The position numbers were made by a program, and so were the translations under genes. 60,854 nucleotides of DNA from assembly GCF_001693735.1 (NCBI RefSeq), contig NZ_LWDV01000009.1:157970-218823 (forward strand), written 5' to 3'. Each line of letters opens with the position of its first letter. Positions within the stretch are counted from its first letter, which is position 1. Source of the DNA: Orenia metallireducens (GTDB lineage: Bacteria > Bacillota > Halanaerobiia > Halobacteroidales > Halobacteroidaceae). Positions 17,117 through 25,081 of the stretch are shown here, in pieces. The notes beneath the pieces were generated by a model. The model made no database searches, had not been told where the DNA came from, and saw only the letters and a list, made by a program, of their open reading frames with translations.

Positions 17117-17141
17117 AATAGCTTAAATGAATTAAGCTATT
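17117..17141. promoter_or_regulatory. Inverted repeat in the deoD leader
   Basis: AATAGCTTAA and TTAAGCTATT form a 10-bp hairpin about 57 bp before deoD. It may be an operator or mRNA structure; no named riboswitch fits. Confidence 0.4.
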
Positions 17142-17197
17142 AGTAGTAATTTCAACAATCTTTACTAGTATAAAATTAATTGAGGGGGAATTAAATT

Positions 17198-17917
17198 ATG
17201 CCAATTCATGTAGAGGCTGAGAAGGGTCAAGTAGCAGATATTGTATTATTGCCAGGGAATCCAGAGCGTGCTAAATATATGGCAGAGAAGTTCTTGGATG
17301 ATCCAAAACTATATACAGACTATCGTCAAATGTATGGGTATACAGGAACTTTCAATGGGATTGAAGTATCTATTCAAACTACAGGTATGGGTGTGCCATC
17401 TATCTCTATTATTTTAGAGGAACTTAAGATGTTAGGGGTTAAGACCTTGATTCGTGTGGGTACATGTGGAGCCTTATCCGATGATTTAGAGGAGGCAGAT
17501 GTAATAATTGCTCAATCTTCAGCTACTATTGGAACTACTATCAATCAGATAACTCCAGATATTACTTTAGCACCGCCAGCAGATTTTGAATTGATTAAAA
17601 ATTTGTATGAGAGTGCTGTTGAATTAGGAATGCCAGCTCATGTAGGTCAGATTGCTACATCTGATTATTTCTATGGTAAGTCTTTAGATTATGCAGATGA
17701 TTTGAAGAGATTAGCAGGATTGGGGGTTTTGGCTGTAGAGATGGAGACAGCAGCTTTATATAATATTGCTGCTAAATATGGGTTAAGAGCAGCTACTGTA
17801 CTTACTGTATCAGATCATGTCTTTAAAAAGACTAGAGCAGATAAGTCTAGGATTAAAGAAGGTGTAGATAGGATGACAGAGATGGTCTTAGATACTGTGA
17901 CTAAAATTTATGGATAA
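17198..17917 (+). CDS. deoD: Purine-nucleoside phosphorylase, DeoD type
   Basis: 239 aa, the standard length of hexameric DeoD (EC 2.4.2.1), splitting purine (deoxy)nucleosides with phosphate for salvage. Visible motifs: phosphate-binding GNPERAKYMAE near residue 20, GVPSISIILEEL, the RVGTCGAL strand, the substrate motif AVEMETAALYNIA with the Met/Glu that binds ribose, and the catalytic Asp in TVSDHVF. Start is ATG after TGAGGGGG. It is followed by a terminator and stands alone. Confidence 0.97.
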   Translation: MPIHVEAEKGQVADIVLLPGNPERAKYMAEKFLDDPKLYTDYRQMYGYTGTFNGIEVSIQTTGMGVPSISIILEELKMLGVKTLIRVGTCGALSDDLEEADVIIAQSSATIGTTINQITPDITLAPPADFELIKNLYESAVELGMPAHVGQIATSDYFYGKSLDYADDLKRLAGLGVLAVEMETAALYNIAAKYGLRAATVLTVSDHVFKKTRADKSRIKEGVDRMTEMVLDTVTKIYG

Positions 17918-17926
17918 TTTCAGAGT

Positions 17927-17957
17927 AAAACTCCTCTGCTTTGCAGGGGAGTTTTTT
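17927..17957. terminator. Terminator of deoD
   Basis: AAAACTCCTCTGC pairs with GCAGGGGAGTTTT (one G-T), then a run of Ts. It converges on the SIMPL gene. Confidence 0.85.
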
Positions 17958-17968
17958 TAGGTATTAAA

Positions 17969-18700
17969 TTAGTTGACTTGATAGAGTACCCTTAGCTCAG
18001 TTTGGAAGCTCTTCTCTGTAGCTTGCCTTATATTATTAATATCAATCTCCTCTTGATAGATAGAGATATTACTTGGGGTAATCTCTTTTAATTGATAAAT
18101 TCCAATTAGTTTAAGAGAAGAGAGATCTAAGAGAGAAGTTACTTTAGTTTTACTGTTATTAAAAGCATCTTTAAGTAACTTTTGTTGATGTTGTAGAGGA
18201 TTTTTAAAGGTATAATAGGCTCTATCAATCTTATAAGAGATATCATTGGATTGATTATAGGTAACGTTTTTATTGGCTGGATTGAGTTCTTTAATAGTAT
18301 CTATTAGCTTAGTTATATTTTCTATTGGACTATTATCTACTTTAAATTTCAAGTAACTAGTAACTTTATAGAGCTCGTTAGGGAAATGATTATTTTCCTC
18401 TAAATAGCTAACTATCTCAATATCACCTTCAATAATATCTAGTTTATTAGAAAAGGTATTATTTAGTACCCTGATTGCCCTCTTAATCTCTTCTCTAAAT
18501 TGATAGTTAAGCCTTGATTGATTACTACCTTCGCCACTTATTTTTAATCTAATTATGGCTTGGTCAGGTCTTAAAGAAGTTTTAGCTGAACCTATAGTTG
18601 AGATATTCTTAAAGTGTGTTTCTGCATCAAGAGATGGTGTTATGACTAGATTTAATAACACTATTAAGATTAAAATTATAGATCTCTTAATCTTTCTCAC
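17969..18700 (-). CDS. SIMPL (DUF541) domain secreted protein
   Basis: 243 aa. An N-terminal signal peptide (KRSIILILIVLLNLVITP) is followed by the DUF541/SIMPL fold: STIGSAKTSLRPDQAIIRLKI at the first strand and LRVLYQV at the end. Such proteins are periplasmic or extracytoplasmic and linked loosely to oxidative stress or membrane integrity; the mechanism is unknown. The start is GTG 18700, preceded by AGTGAGG. It converges on deoD. Confidence 0.85.
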   Translation of the reverse strand: MRKIKRSIILILIVLLNLVITPSLDAETHFKNISTIGSAKTSLRPDQAIIRLKISGEGSNQSRLNYQFREEIKRAIRVLNNTFSNKLDIIEGDIEIVSYLEENNHFPNELYKVTSYLKFKVDNSPIENITKLIDTIKELNPANKNVTYNQSNDISYKIDRAYYTFKNPLQHQQKLLKDAFNNSKTKVTSLLDLSSLKLIGIYQLKEITPSNISIYQEEIDINNIRQATEKSFQTELRVLYQVN

Positions 18701-18822
18701 CTCACTTTCTATAATTATACTCCTTGCTTAAATATATTATAATATATTTACTCTATAAAAGCTATTAGCTACTTTGAATTATGGTTATAGCTTAGTTTCT
18801 TAGAGAGGTTATAGAATAGATA

Positions 18823-19007
18823 GATATTACGACACTTTCGTATCATTTGATAGTTGATAGTATATAAATAGTTAAGTTCAAAAACACCTACCTCATCCCT
18901 TAATCCCTTCTCCTATCGTAGGAGAAGGGAGACCAAATTTTTAATTCCCCCTCTCCTAAGGTAGGAGAGGGGGCTGGGGGGTGAGGTCTGAAAAGTATCG
19001 CAATATA
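18823..19007. mobile_element. Terminal-inverted-repeat element with 'CTCTCC' palindrome core
   Basis: Ends GATATTACGACACTTT (18823-18838) and AAAGTATCGCAATATAC (18992-19008) are inverted copies of the family termini. The core (about 18888-18986) is a long GC-richer imperfect palindrome built from CCCTTCTCCTAnnGTAGGAG and CCCCTCTCCTAAGGTAGGAG units, ending GGGGGGTGAGGTCT. The same core type lies at 38833 and 48430. Confidence 0.75.
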
Positions 19008-19128
19008 CCCAGTAATAGATACTGATATATACAAATCTAGCTATTGTAATCTCAAAATTAACTCTAATTAATACATTAAAGAGATTAAGTGAGGGATATT
19101 AATATTAAAAAGAGGAGGATGATAAGTT

Positions 19129-20811
19129 ATGACAACTAAAATAGTGGTAATTGGTGCAGTAGCGGCTGGAGCAAGTGCAGCAACTAAGGCTAGAAGAGAG
19201 GATGAACATGCTGAGATTATTCTTTTTGAAAAGGGACCTTATGCCTCCTTTGCTAACTGTGGGCTTCCATATTATATAGGTGGAACTATTAGAGAGCGAA
19301 AGAATCTATTTCAGGTAAGCAATGAATACTTCCATAAACGCTTTAATATAGATTTAAGGGTCAACCACGAGGTGATTAAGATTAATAGGAAAGAGAAGAA
19401 TGTAGAGGTAGTCAACCATCAGACAGGAGAGAGCTTTAATGAAGAGTATGATAAGCTGATCGTAGCTGTTGGTGGAGAGGTTATCAAGCCACCGATAGAG
19501 GGGGTTGATAGTCAAAAGATATTTACTTTGCTGACTGTTCCAGATGCAGATGAAATTAGGGAGGAATTACAAAATGAGCCGGAAAGTGTTGTAATAGTAG
19601 GTGGTGGTTATATAGGTGTTGAGACCGCTGAAGAGTTGCACCATAGAGGGTTGAAGGTTATTCTAGTAGAGATGATGGATCAGATTATAGCTCCTTTAGA
19701 TAAGGAGATGACTATGCCTTTAGTTCAACACTTAAAAGAATTAGGGATAGAGATTATCCTAAGTGATGGGGTAAGAAAATTTCAAGAAGAAGGAGATATG
19801 ATAAAGGTCACTTTACAGAGTGAAAGGGAGTTTGACGCAGATTTTGTAATTTTGGCTACTGGAGTAAGACCAAGATTAAAACTTGTCAAAGATGCAGGTC
19901 TAAAGGTCAGTGAAATAGGTGTTGTTGTTAATGAATTTATGCAGACAAGTGATCCAAATATTTATGCAGCAGGGGATATAGTTGAGAGTACTCATCTGGT
20001 TACTGGGGAGAAGGTCAGATTTGCTTTAGCAGGTCCTGCCAATAAGCAAGGTAGAATTGCAGGAGCACATGCTGCTGGAAAGACTAAGAAGAAGTTTAAA
20101 GGTGTCTTAGGGACTAGTATTGTTAAGGTAGGTGACTTTACTGCTGCTAGTACTGGATTGAATGAGAAGGAGTGTCAGAAGCGTAATATTAGTTATTATT
20201 CTGTCTATTTAGATAAAGGAGATCATGCTGGATATTACCCAGGGTCTGAAGATTTGACAATTAAGTTACTTGTTGAAGAGGAGACTGGTAAGCTATTAGG
20301 AGCTCAATGTATAGGCAGAAAAAGTGTTGATAAGCAGATTGATGTCTTTGCAACTGCTTTACAGGCAAAGATGACTGTAGAGGATTTAGAAGACTTAGAT
20401 TTAGCCTATGCACCACCATACTCTTCAGCAAAAGGGCCAGTAATTATGAGCGGGATGATTGCTTCTAACCATTTACGTTATGAAACTGATTTAATCAGTC
20501 CACAGGATTTAAAGTCAGCTTTAGAAGCTGAAAAAGATATTCAGCTAGTAGATGTTAGAACAGATAGAGAGTATGAAGAAGGATATATAGGTGGTGCTAA
20601 GCATATTCCTCTTAATAGTCTACGGGAGAGAATAGGAGAGTTAAATCCAGAGAAATATACTGTTGTCTACTGTAGAAAGGGATATCGTGGATATTTAGCC
20701 TATAAGATTTTGATAGCAAATGGTTTTGATACTGTAGAGAACTTAACTGGTGGTATCTTAGCTTGGAATCGTTTTAGTAAAGATAAGGAGTTATTAATTC
20801 AAGATTTATAG
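19129..20811 (+). CDS. CoA-disulfide/persulfide reductase fused to a rhodanese domain
   Basis: A 560-aa flavoprotein of the pyridine nucleotide-disulfide oxidoreductase family. The FAD Rossmann motif GAVAAGASAA is at residues 9-18, the single active-site Cys is in SFANCGLPYY (Cys44), NAD(P)H binding is GGGYIGVETAEEL, and the second FAD motif is IYAAGDIVES. A C-terminal rhodanese domain (from about 465) carries the active loop YCRKGYRGYLA. This CoADR-RHD architecture reduces CoA disulfide, CoA persulfide or polysulfide with NAD(P)H. With the rhodanese at 21851 it points to sulfane-sulfur handling. Start ATG after AGAGGAGGATGATAAGTT. Confidence 0.94.
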   Translation: MTTKIVVIGAVAAGASAATKARREDEHAEIILFEKGPYASFANCGLPYYIGGTIRERKNLFQVSNEYFHKRFNIDLRVNHEVIKINRKEKNVEVVNHQTGESFNEEYDKLIVAVGGEVIKPPIEGVDSQKIFTLLTVPDADEIREELQNEPESVVIVGGGYIGVETAEELHHRGLKVILVEMMDQIIAPLDKEMTMPLVQHLKELGIEIILSDGVRKFQEEGDMIKVTLQSEREFDADFVILATGVRPRLKLVKDAGLKVSEIGVVVNEFMQTSDPNIYAAGDIVESTHLVTGEKVRFALAGPANKQGRIAGAHAAGKTKKKFKGVLGTSIVKVGDFTAASTGLNEKECQKRNISYYSVYLDKGDHAGYYPGSEDLTIKLLVEEETGKLLGAQCIGRKSVDKQIDVFATALQAKMTVEDLEDLDLAYAPPYSSAKGPVIMSGMIASNHLRYETDLISPQDLKSALEAEKDIQLVDVRTDREYEEGYIGGAKHIPLNSLRERIGELNPEKYTVVYCRKGYRGYLAYKILIANGFDTVENLTGGILAWNRFSKDKELLIQDL

Positions 20812-20839
20812 CCCATTAGTTACTACTTGTGCTGTGCTC

Positions 20840-20868
20840 TTGACAAATGACCCTTTATAAGTTATATT
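20840..20868 (+). promoter_or_regulatory. Probable promoter upstream of the Fe-S membrane protein
   Basis: TTGACA (20840-20845), 17-bp spacer, TATATT (20863-20868). A CCCCC/GGGGG hairpin with loop AGTTA lies just downstream (about 20880-20895), in the initial transcribed region, and may be an operator or attenuator-like element. Confidence 0.6.
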
Positions 20869-21009
20869 ATAACCATAGCCCCCAGTTAGGGGGTTAATAA
20901 AAAACTAATACATCGTATTATCCAAATATAACAATTTATAAATATAACACTATGTTAGCATAGGAAAATTAAAGTTATAATATTATTATCTTATAAGGGA
21001 GTGAATAAT

Positions 21010-21675
21010 ATGAGAGAGAAAGGTTTTTTGGGATTTGTAGGGAAAGTAAGTTGGACTGTGATTGCAGCTTTTTTAATATTTGGTTGGTATTATCCGATTA
21101 TAGGTAATGTAGCTTTAATCTGTATGGTAGCACCACCATTTTTTGCAGCATTAAAGGGTGGTCGGGTCTGGTGTGGAACAGCCTGTCCACGGGGCAGCTT
21201 TAATGATAATATCTTAGCCAAAATCAGCCGGAGTGTCAATATTCCAAAAGTCTTTAGGACGGTATTTTTTAGAATAGCTTTCTTTGTATTTCTGATTTAT
21301 ACTTTTGTATCAGGTTTGATTGAGGCTAATGGAGATTTAGTTAAGGTTGGTTATGTATTTTATAAGATTATCTTTGCCACAACTGCAATCACTATATTTT
21401 TGGGAGTTATATTTAACGAAAGAACTTGGTGTTCCTTCTGTCCTATGGGATCTTTATCAGCATTGATCACTAAGCTTAAACGCAAATTAAGAGCAAGATC
21501 AAAGAGGATAGTTGTAGATAAAGGTGAGTGTATAGACTGTAAAATCTGTGAAAGAAAATGCCCAATGGGTTTAAAACCCTATGAATTTACTGGTGATAAT
21601 GATAAGGATTTAGATTGTATCCAGTGTAAAGAGTGTGTTTATAAATGTCCAGTAAATGCCTTAAAATATAAGTAG
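21010..21675 (+). CDS. NapH/YccM-like polyferredoxin membrane protein
   Basis: About 221 aa. Membrane helices lie near residues 10-45 and 75-130, with Cys motifs of the NapH/RnfG-like type: GTACPRGSF and WCSFCPMGS at cytoplasmic loops. A C-terminal ferredoxin domain follows with CIDCKICERKCP and CIQCKECVYKCP, giving two [4Fe-4S] clusters. Such proteins move electrons between the membrane and soluble carriers. Its position between two rhodanese-containing genes suggests electron supply to sulfur-compound reduction (inference). A GTG at 21001 is inside the AAGGGAG site; ATG 21010 is the better start. Confidence 0.88.
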   Translation: MREKGFLGFVGKVSWTVIAAFLIFGWYYPIIGNVALICMVAPPFFAALKGGRVWCGTACPRGSFNDNILAKISRSVNIPKVFRTVFFRIAFFVFLIYTFVSGLIEANGDLVKVGYVFYKIIFATTAITIFLGVIFNERTWCSFCPMGSLSALITKLKRKLRARSKRIVVDKGECIDCKICERKCPMGLKPYEFTGDNDKDLDCIQCKECVYKCPVNALKYK

Positions 21676-21739
21676 GTAATCAAATAAATCACACTATATC
21701 AGGTTCAGACATATAAATTATTAAATATGAGATAAAGTT

Positions 21740-21769
21740 TTGACAGAGAATGTAGTTTTTTGTTACAAT
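21740..21769 (+). promoter_or_regulatory. Promoter of the rhodanese gene
   Basis: TTGACA (21740-21745), 18-bp spacer, TACAAT (21764-21769), about 80 bp before the start codon. Confidence 0.7.
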
Positions 21770-21850
21770 AGCTAGTGATTGAGGTTATTTTATAATATCC
21801 TTGATCCTGGACATATTAATTAATAACTTGAAATCAAGGAGTTGATATAA

Positions 21851-22180
21851 TTGCCTTTTGACATTTTATTTGGTAGTGAGCTAAAGAAGATATCTCCCAA
21901 AGAGGTAGAAAAGAAGGTAACAAAAGGTGATATACAGATTTTAGATGTGAGATCAGAAGAAGAATATAAACAAGGTCATATTCCTAATTCTACTAACATT
22001 CCTTTAAGTGAATTAGAGAATAGATTAAATGAACTAGATAGGAACAAAGAGATAATTACTGTATGTGCTTCAGGTGTAAGAAGTGATAAGGCTGCTAGAA
22101 AATTAATGGAGATGCGATTTAATAATGTTAAGAATATGTCTGGTGGTATAAGGGCTTGGAAAGGAAATATTGAAAAATAG
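21851..22180 (+). CDS. Rhodanese-like domain protein
   Basis: A single rhodanese domain of 109 aa (sulfurtransferase, carrying persulfide on Cys). Motifs: DVRSEEEYKQGHIPNSTNIP, the active loop VCASGVRSDKAA with the catalytic Cys at about residue 75, and the closing NMSGGIRAWKG. It starts at TTG 21851 after AAGGAG. It has its own promoter and terminator but is grouped with the CoADR-rhodanese fusion and the Fe-S protein. Confidence 0.92.
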   Translation: MPFDILFGSELKKISPKEVEKKVTKGDIQILDVRSEEEYKQGHIPNSTNIPLSELENRLNELDRNKEIITVCASGVRSDKAARKLMEMRFNNVKNMSGGIRAWKGNIEK

Positions 22181-22184
22181 TTAC

Positions 22185-22225
22185 AAAGAAAAGGAAAGGG
22201 AATCCCCTTCCTTTTCTTTATTTTA
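22185..22225. terminator. Convergent terminator
   Basis: AAAGAAAAGGAA pairs with TTCCTTTTCTTT across a G/C-rich centre (GGG ... CCCC), with A and T tracts on both sides. It serves the rhodanese gene and the leftward L,D-transpeptidase gene. Confidence 0.85.
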
Positions 22226-23153
22226 AATTTAGAATGTAGAGTGTATTCTCATCAGCAATTAAATCATCTTTTAATCCATAGATATATTTTAATTCCTTCA
22301 TAGCTTCTTTGGTATCTTTCCCAAATCTTGCATCTGTATAACCTACATTGAATCCATTCTTTCTTAAGGTCTCTTGCAGAAGTAGTACCTCTTTTCCTTT
22401 ATCTCCATATCGAAGAGAATCCTCAATCTCAATAGGATCTCTTTGTCCAACTACCTTTACCCTAGTACCTATTTTGACCCAAGAGTATAAGATTTTTACA
22501 TCATTATTATACATTCTAATACAGCCATGGCTAGCATTGTACCCGATAGAGCTTGGTTTATTAGTCCCATGAATTCCATAATTACCCCAAGGTACATTTA
22601 ATTTCATCCACTTATCCCCAAAGGGAGTGCCATCCCACATATCTAGTTTCTGGATGATTCTCCATTCACCTATAGGAGATTTGCTAGACCACTTTCCTAC
22701 AGCTACCTTAAAGGTATGATATTTGGCACCATCTGAATAGACTGTTAAAGTCTTATTATTAGTATCAACTAATATAGATATCTCTCCAGGAGGTGGCATA
22801 ATTTTATCTTCTGTTGTAGATGGTTGATTATTAAAATATCTATTTAAACTTATCCAAAAATTTTTGTCAACTATACCATCACCTTTTAAGTTATTAACAT
22901 ATTCAAATTGCTTCACTGCTAGATAAGTATCCCAGTCGTATAAAGAATTAATCTCTCCTTGATAAAATCCTAAGCCTTTAAGTTCTACTTGCAAGGCTTT
23001 AATATCATCACCTTGCGTAGGAGGGTAATGTAGTGAGATTTTACGATAGTTATAACAGTTACAGGTACCATCATCTTCTTTGGCATAGGTATTTAGGGAG
23101 AAGGTTAATAATAAAAGGCTTAATAACAGGATAATAAGGATTTTAACCTTCAT
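22218..23153 (-). CDS. L,D-transpeptidase (YkuD) with two peptidoglycan-binding domains
   Basis: A 311-aa exported protein with signal peptide (ILIILLLSLLLLTFSLNTYA). An N-terminal PG-binding domain (about 45-105, DDIKALQVELKGLGFYQGEI), a YkuD catalytic domain (about 125-235) and a C-terminal PG-binding domain (about 245-305) follow. The catalytic motif is complete: His in GIHGTNKPSSIG and SHGCIRM with the nucleophilic Cys. It forms 3-3 cross-links or attaches molecules to the wall. Start ATG 23153 after AGGAGATG. Confidence 0.93.
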   Translation of the reverse strand: MKVKILIILLLSLLLLTFSLNTYAKEDDGTCNCYNYRKISLHYPPTQGDDIKALQVELKGLGFYQGEINSLYDWDTYLAVKQFEYVNNLKGDGIVDKNFWISLNRYFNNQPSTTEDKIMPPPGEISILVDTNNKTLTVYSDGAKYHTFKVAVGKWSSKSPIGEWRIIQKLDMWDGTPFGDKWMKLNVPWGNYGIHGTNKPSSIGYNASHGCIRMYNNDVKILYSWVKIGTRVKVVGQRDPIEIEDSLRYGDKGKEVLLLQETLRKNGFNVGYTDARFGKDTKEAMKELKYIYGLKDDLIADENTLYILNLK

Positions 23154-23387
23154 TTTTTCATCTCCTAAGGTGTATCAATTTTTAGTTGTAGAAGGATTTA
23201 AGTATATAAACCTAATATTATTATATACATTGGAAGGTTTTATTATAAAAATTTAAAGGATTAAAATTTTATAGTTGTGAGAGTAGATAAGGGATAGAGC
23301 GATTACTGATAATTTTAGGAAAGAGTTATATAGGGACTTTTTGGGACAGGTGCTTAGAGATATATCTTTAAGCACCTATTATTGATT

Positions 23388-23747
23388 TTATAGTTTCCCT
23401 TCAATTTTATTCCAGTGAAATAAATAAATAGGGATTACTAATAATAAGAGAAGGATTGATTTTGTTAAGCTTAAGATAATTCTTCTTTTTCTATTATACT
23501 CTTCTCTTATTCTACGTTCTTCATTCTTCTCTTTAATCATCTCTTTTAACTCTTCTTTTGATAGTTCAGGATAGTCCTTTTCATATCTTAATTCCTTCTT
23601 TAGATAGAATTCTGGTTCAATATATTGATGGGGATAGATGATATCTACAATAGTATCACCTAAAGATACTACGGCGAAGATGAATAACACTACACAGATT
23701 AAGCAGACTCCATAAAAGTATCCATTTCTAAAATTAAGTTCAGGCAT
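23388..23747 (-). CDS. Hypothetical two-helix membrane protein
   Basis: 119 aa, no family recognised. A hydrophobic helix at about 12-33 is followed by a highly charged middle (Glu/Lys/Arg, probably coiled coil, about 48-88) and a second hydrophobic helix at about 90-110 ending in a basic tail. A perfect AAGGAGGT site lies 6 nt before the ATG at 23747. It lies between two cell-envelope or peptide-processing genes. A hairpin at 23348-23377 may end its transcript. Confidence 0.75.
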   Translation of the reverse strand: MPELNFRNGYFYGVCLICVVLFIFAVVSLGDTIVDIIYPHQYIEPEFYLKKELRYEKDYPELSKEELKEMIKEKNEERRIREEYNRKRRIILSLTKSILLLLLVIPIYLFHWNKIEGKL

Positions 23748-23959
23748 CGCTGACCTCCTTTCTTCCTTAATACTATTTTATAAGCTTAGGAATTTAGATA
23801 CAATAATAATTATTAGGATTAAGCTCCATTCTAAGACAAGGGTTACACAATTGATAGATAATGCTATATTTTCCACTTAAAAAGTAAATAAACCTTTTAC
23901 TGTTATTATATATTAAAACTTAACTAATATAATTATTACATTAAATTATTGAAAATAAT

Positions 23960-24904
23960 CTACTTCAACACCTCTTTAATCACCCGCTCAGCATTTTTAT
24001 AATATATCTTTTCAATATCATCTTCGTTAAATCCTGCTTTTTTAAGAGCAGAGTATAGTTTATCCATCTCTCCAATATTTCCAAGTTCTAATTCACAATC
24101 AATTCCATCAAAATCAGAGCCTAAAGCAACAGTATCAATCCCACCGACTTTGTGAATATATTTGATATGTTTGATAATATCAGCTATTTCACTAATTTCT
24201 TTATTTGCTAAGAAAGAAGAGGAAAAATTAATTCCCATTATCCCACCCTTATTTGCTAGAGTTCTAATCATAGCATCAGTCAGATTCCTAGAATGATTTC
24301 TGATAATACGGGCATTGGAGTGGGAGGCTATAAAGGGGCTAGTAGACAGCTTGGCTACATCATAGAAGCCTTGATCTGATAGGTGGGAGACATCAATTAG
24401 CATTCCTAATTTATTCATCTCTTTAACGACCTTTTTGCCAAAGAGGCTAAGTCCTTTAGATCTATATTCTTCTTGTGTATTTGGATAACCGATAGTATTT
24501 GGATAGTTCCAAGTTAGGGTAATTAAACGGACTCCAAGTCTGTAAAAATTTCTTAAGTTAGTCAAGGAGCCCTCTAAAGCCTGACCTTCTTCGATGGTCA
24601 GAAAAGCTGAAATTTTTCCATTTTTTTGATTTTCAATAAGTTCTTTATAGCTACATGCAATCTTTATTTTATCTTGGTTCTCTTTAAGCTCTTGATAAAA
24701 TCTATCAAGCATTGCTAAAGTATGTTCAAGGGGACTGCTTTCTATCTCTTCTAGATCTAAAAAGAGGGCGAAAAATTGGGCTATAGAGTTACTCTTCTCT
24801 AATTTATTTATATCAACATGAAAGCTATTGTCTCTCAATCTAGCTTTTTTATTCTCTGTGAAGATACGATAGATTGTATCACAATGTAAATCTATTAAAT
24901 TCAT
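23960..24904 (-). CDS. Membrane dipeptidase family (peptidase M19)
   Basis: 314 aa, a zinc dipeptidase of the renal-dipeptidase family. Metal ligands are visible: H-x-D in LIDLHCDT, Glu in TIEEGQ, His in DVSHLSDQG and His in ASHSNAR, with the substrate-side ALGSDFDGID near the end. No signal peptide is seen, so it acts in the cytoplasm on dipeptides or D-amino-acid dipeptides. Start ATG 24904 after AAGGAG. Confidence 0.93.
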   Translation of the reverse strand: MNLIDLHCDTIYRIFTENKKARLRDNSFHVDINKLEKSNSIAQFFALFLDLEEIESSPLEHTLAMLDRFYQELKENQDKIKIACSYKELIENQKNGKISAFLTIEEGQALEGSLTNLRNFYRLGVRLITLTWNYPNTIGYPNTQEEYRSKGLSLFGKKVVKEMNKLGMLIDVSHLSDQGFYDVAKLSTSPFIASHSNARIIRNHSRNLTDAMIRTLANKGGIMGINFSSSFLANKEISEIADIIKHIKYIHKVGGIDTVALGSDFDGIDCELELGNIGEMDKLYSALKKAGFNEDDIEKIYYKNAERVIKEVLK

Positions 24905-25081
24905 TTTAACACACTCCTTGTTATGATAATTATTTTTAAATTATAACATTAATTTATTCATTTGAGTATATAGTTATTATCTTTTAGTTAATAATAAAGT
25001 AATGAAGTTAATAGACTCTACAAAAAATAATACTGAACTTTAATATACATATCTTATGGATTTGAATCAGGGAGGGATATA

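Noticed and set aside
23848-23900. GATAATGCTATATTTTCCACTT considered as a further terminal-repeat end
   Set aside because: It matches the consensus only with several gaps and has no partner; kept out of the family list.
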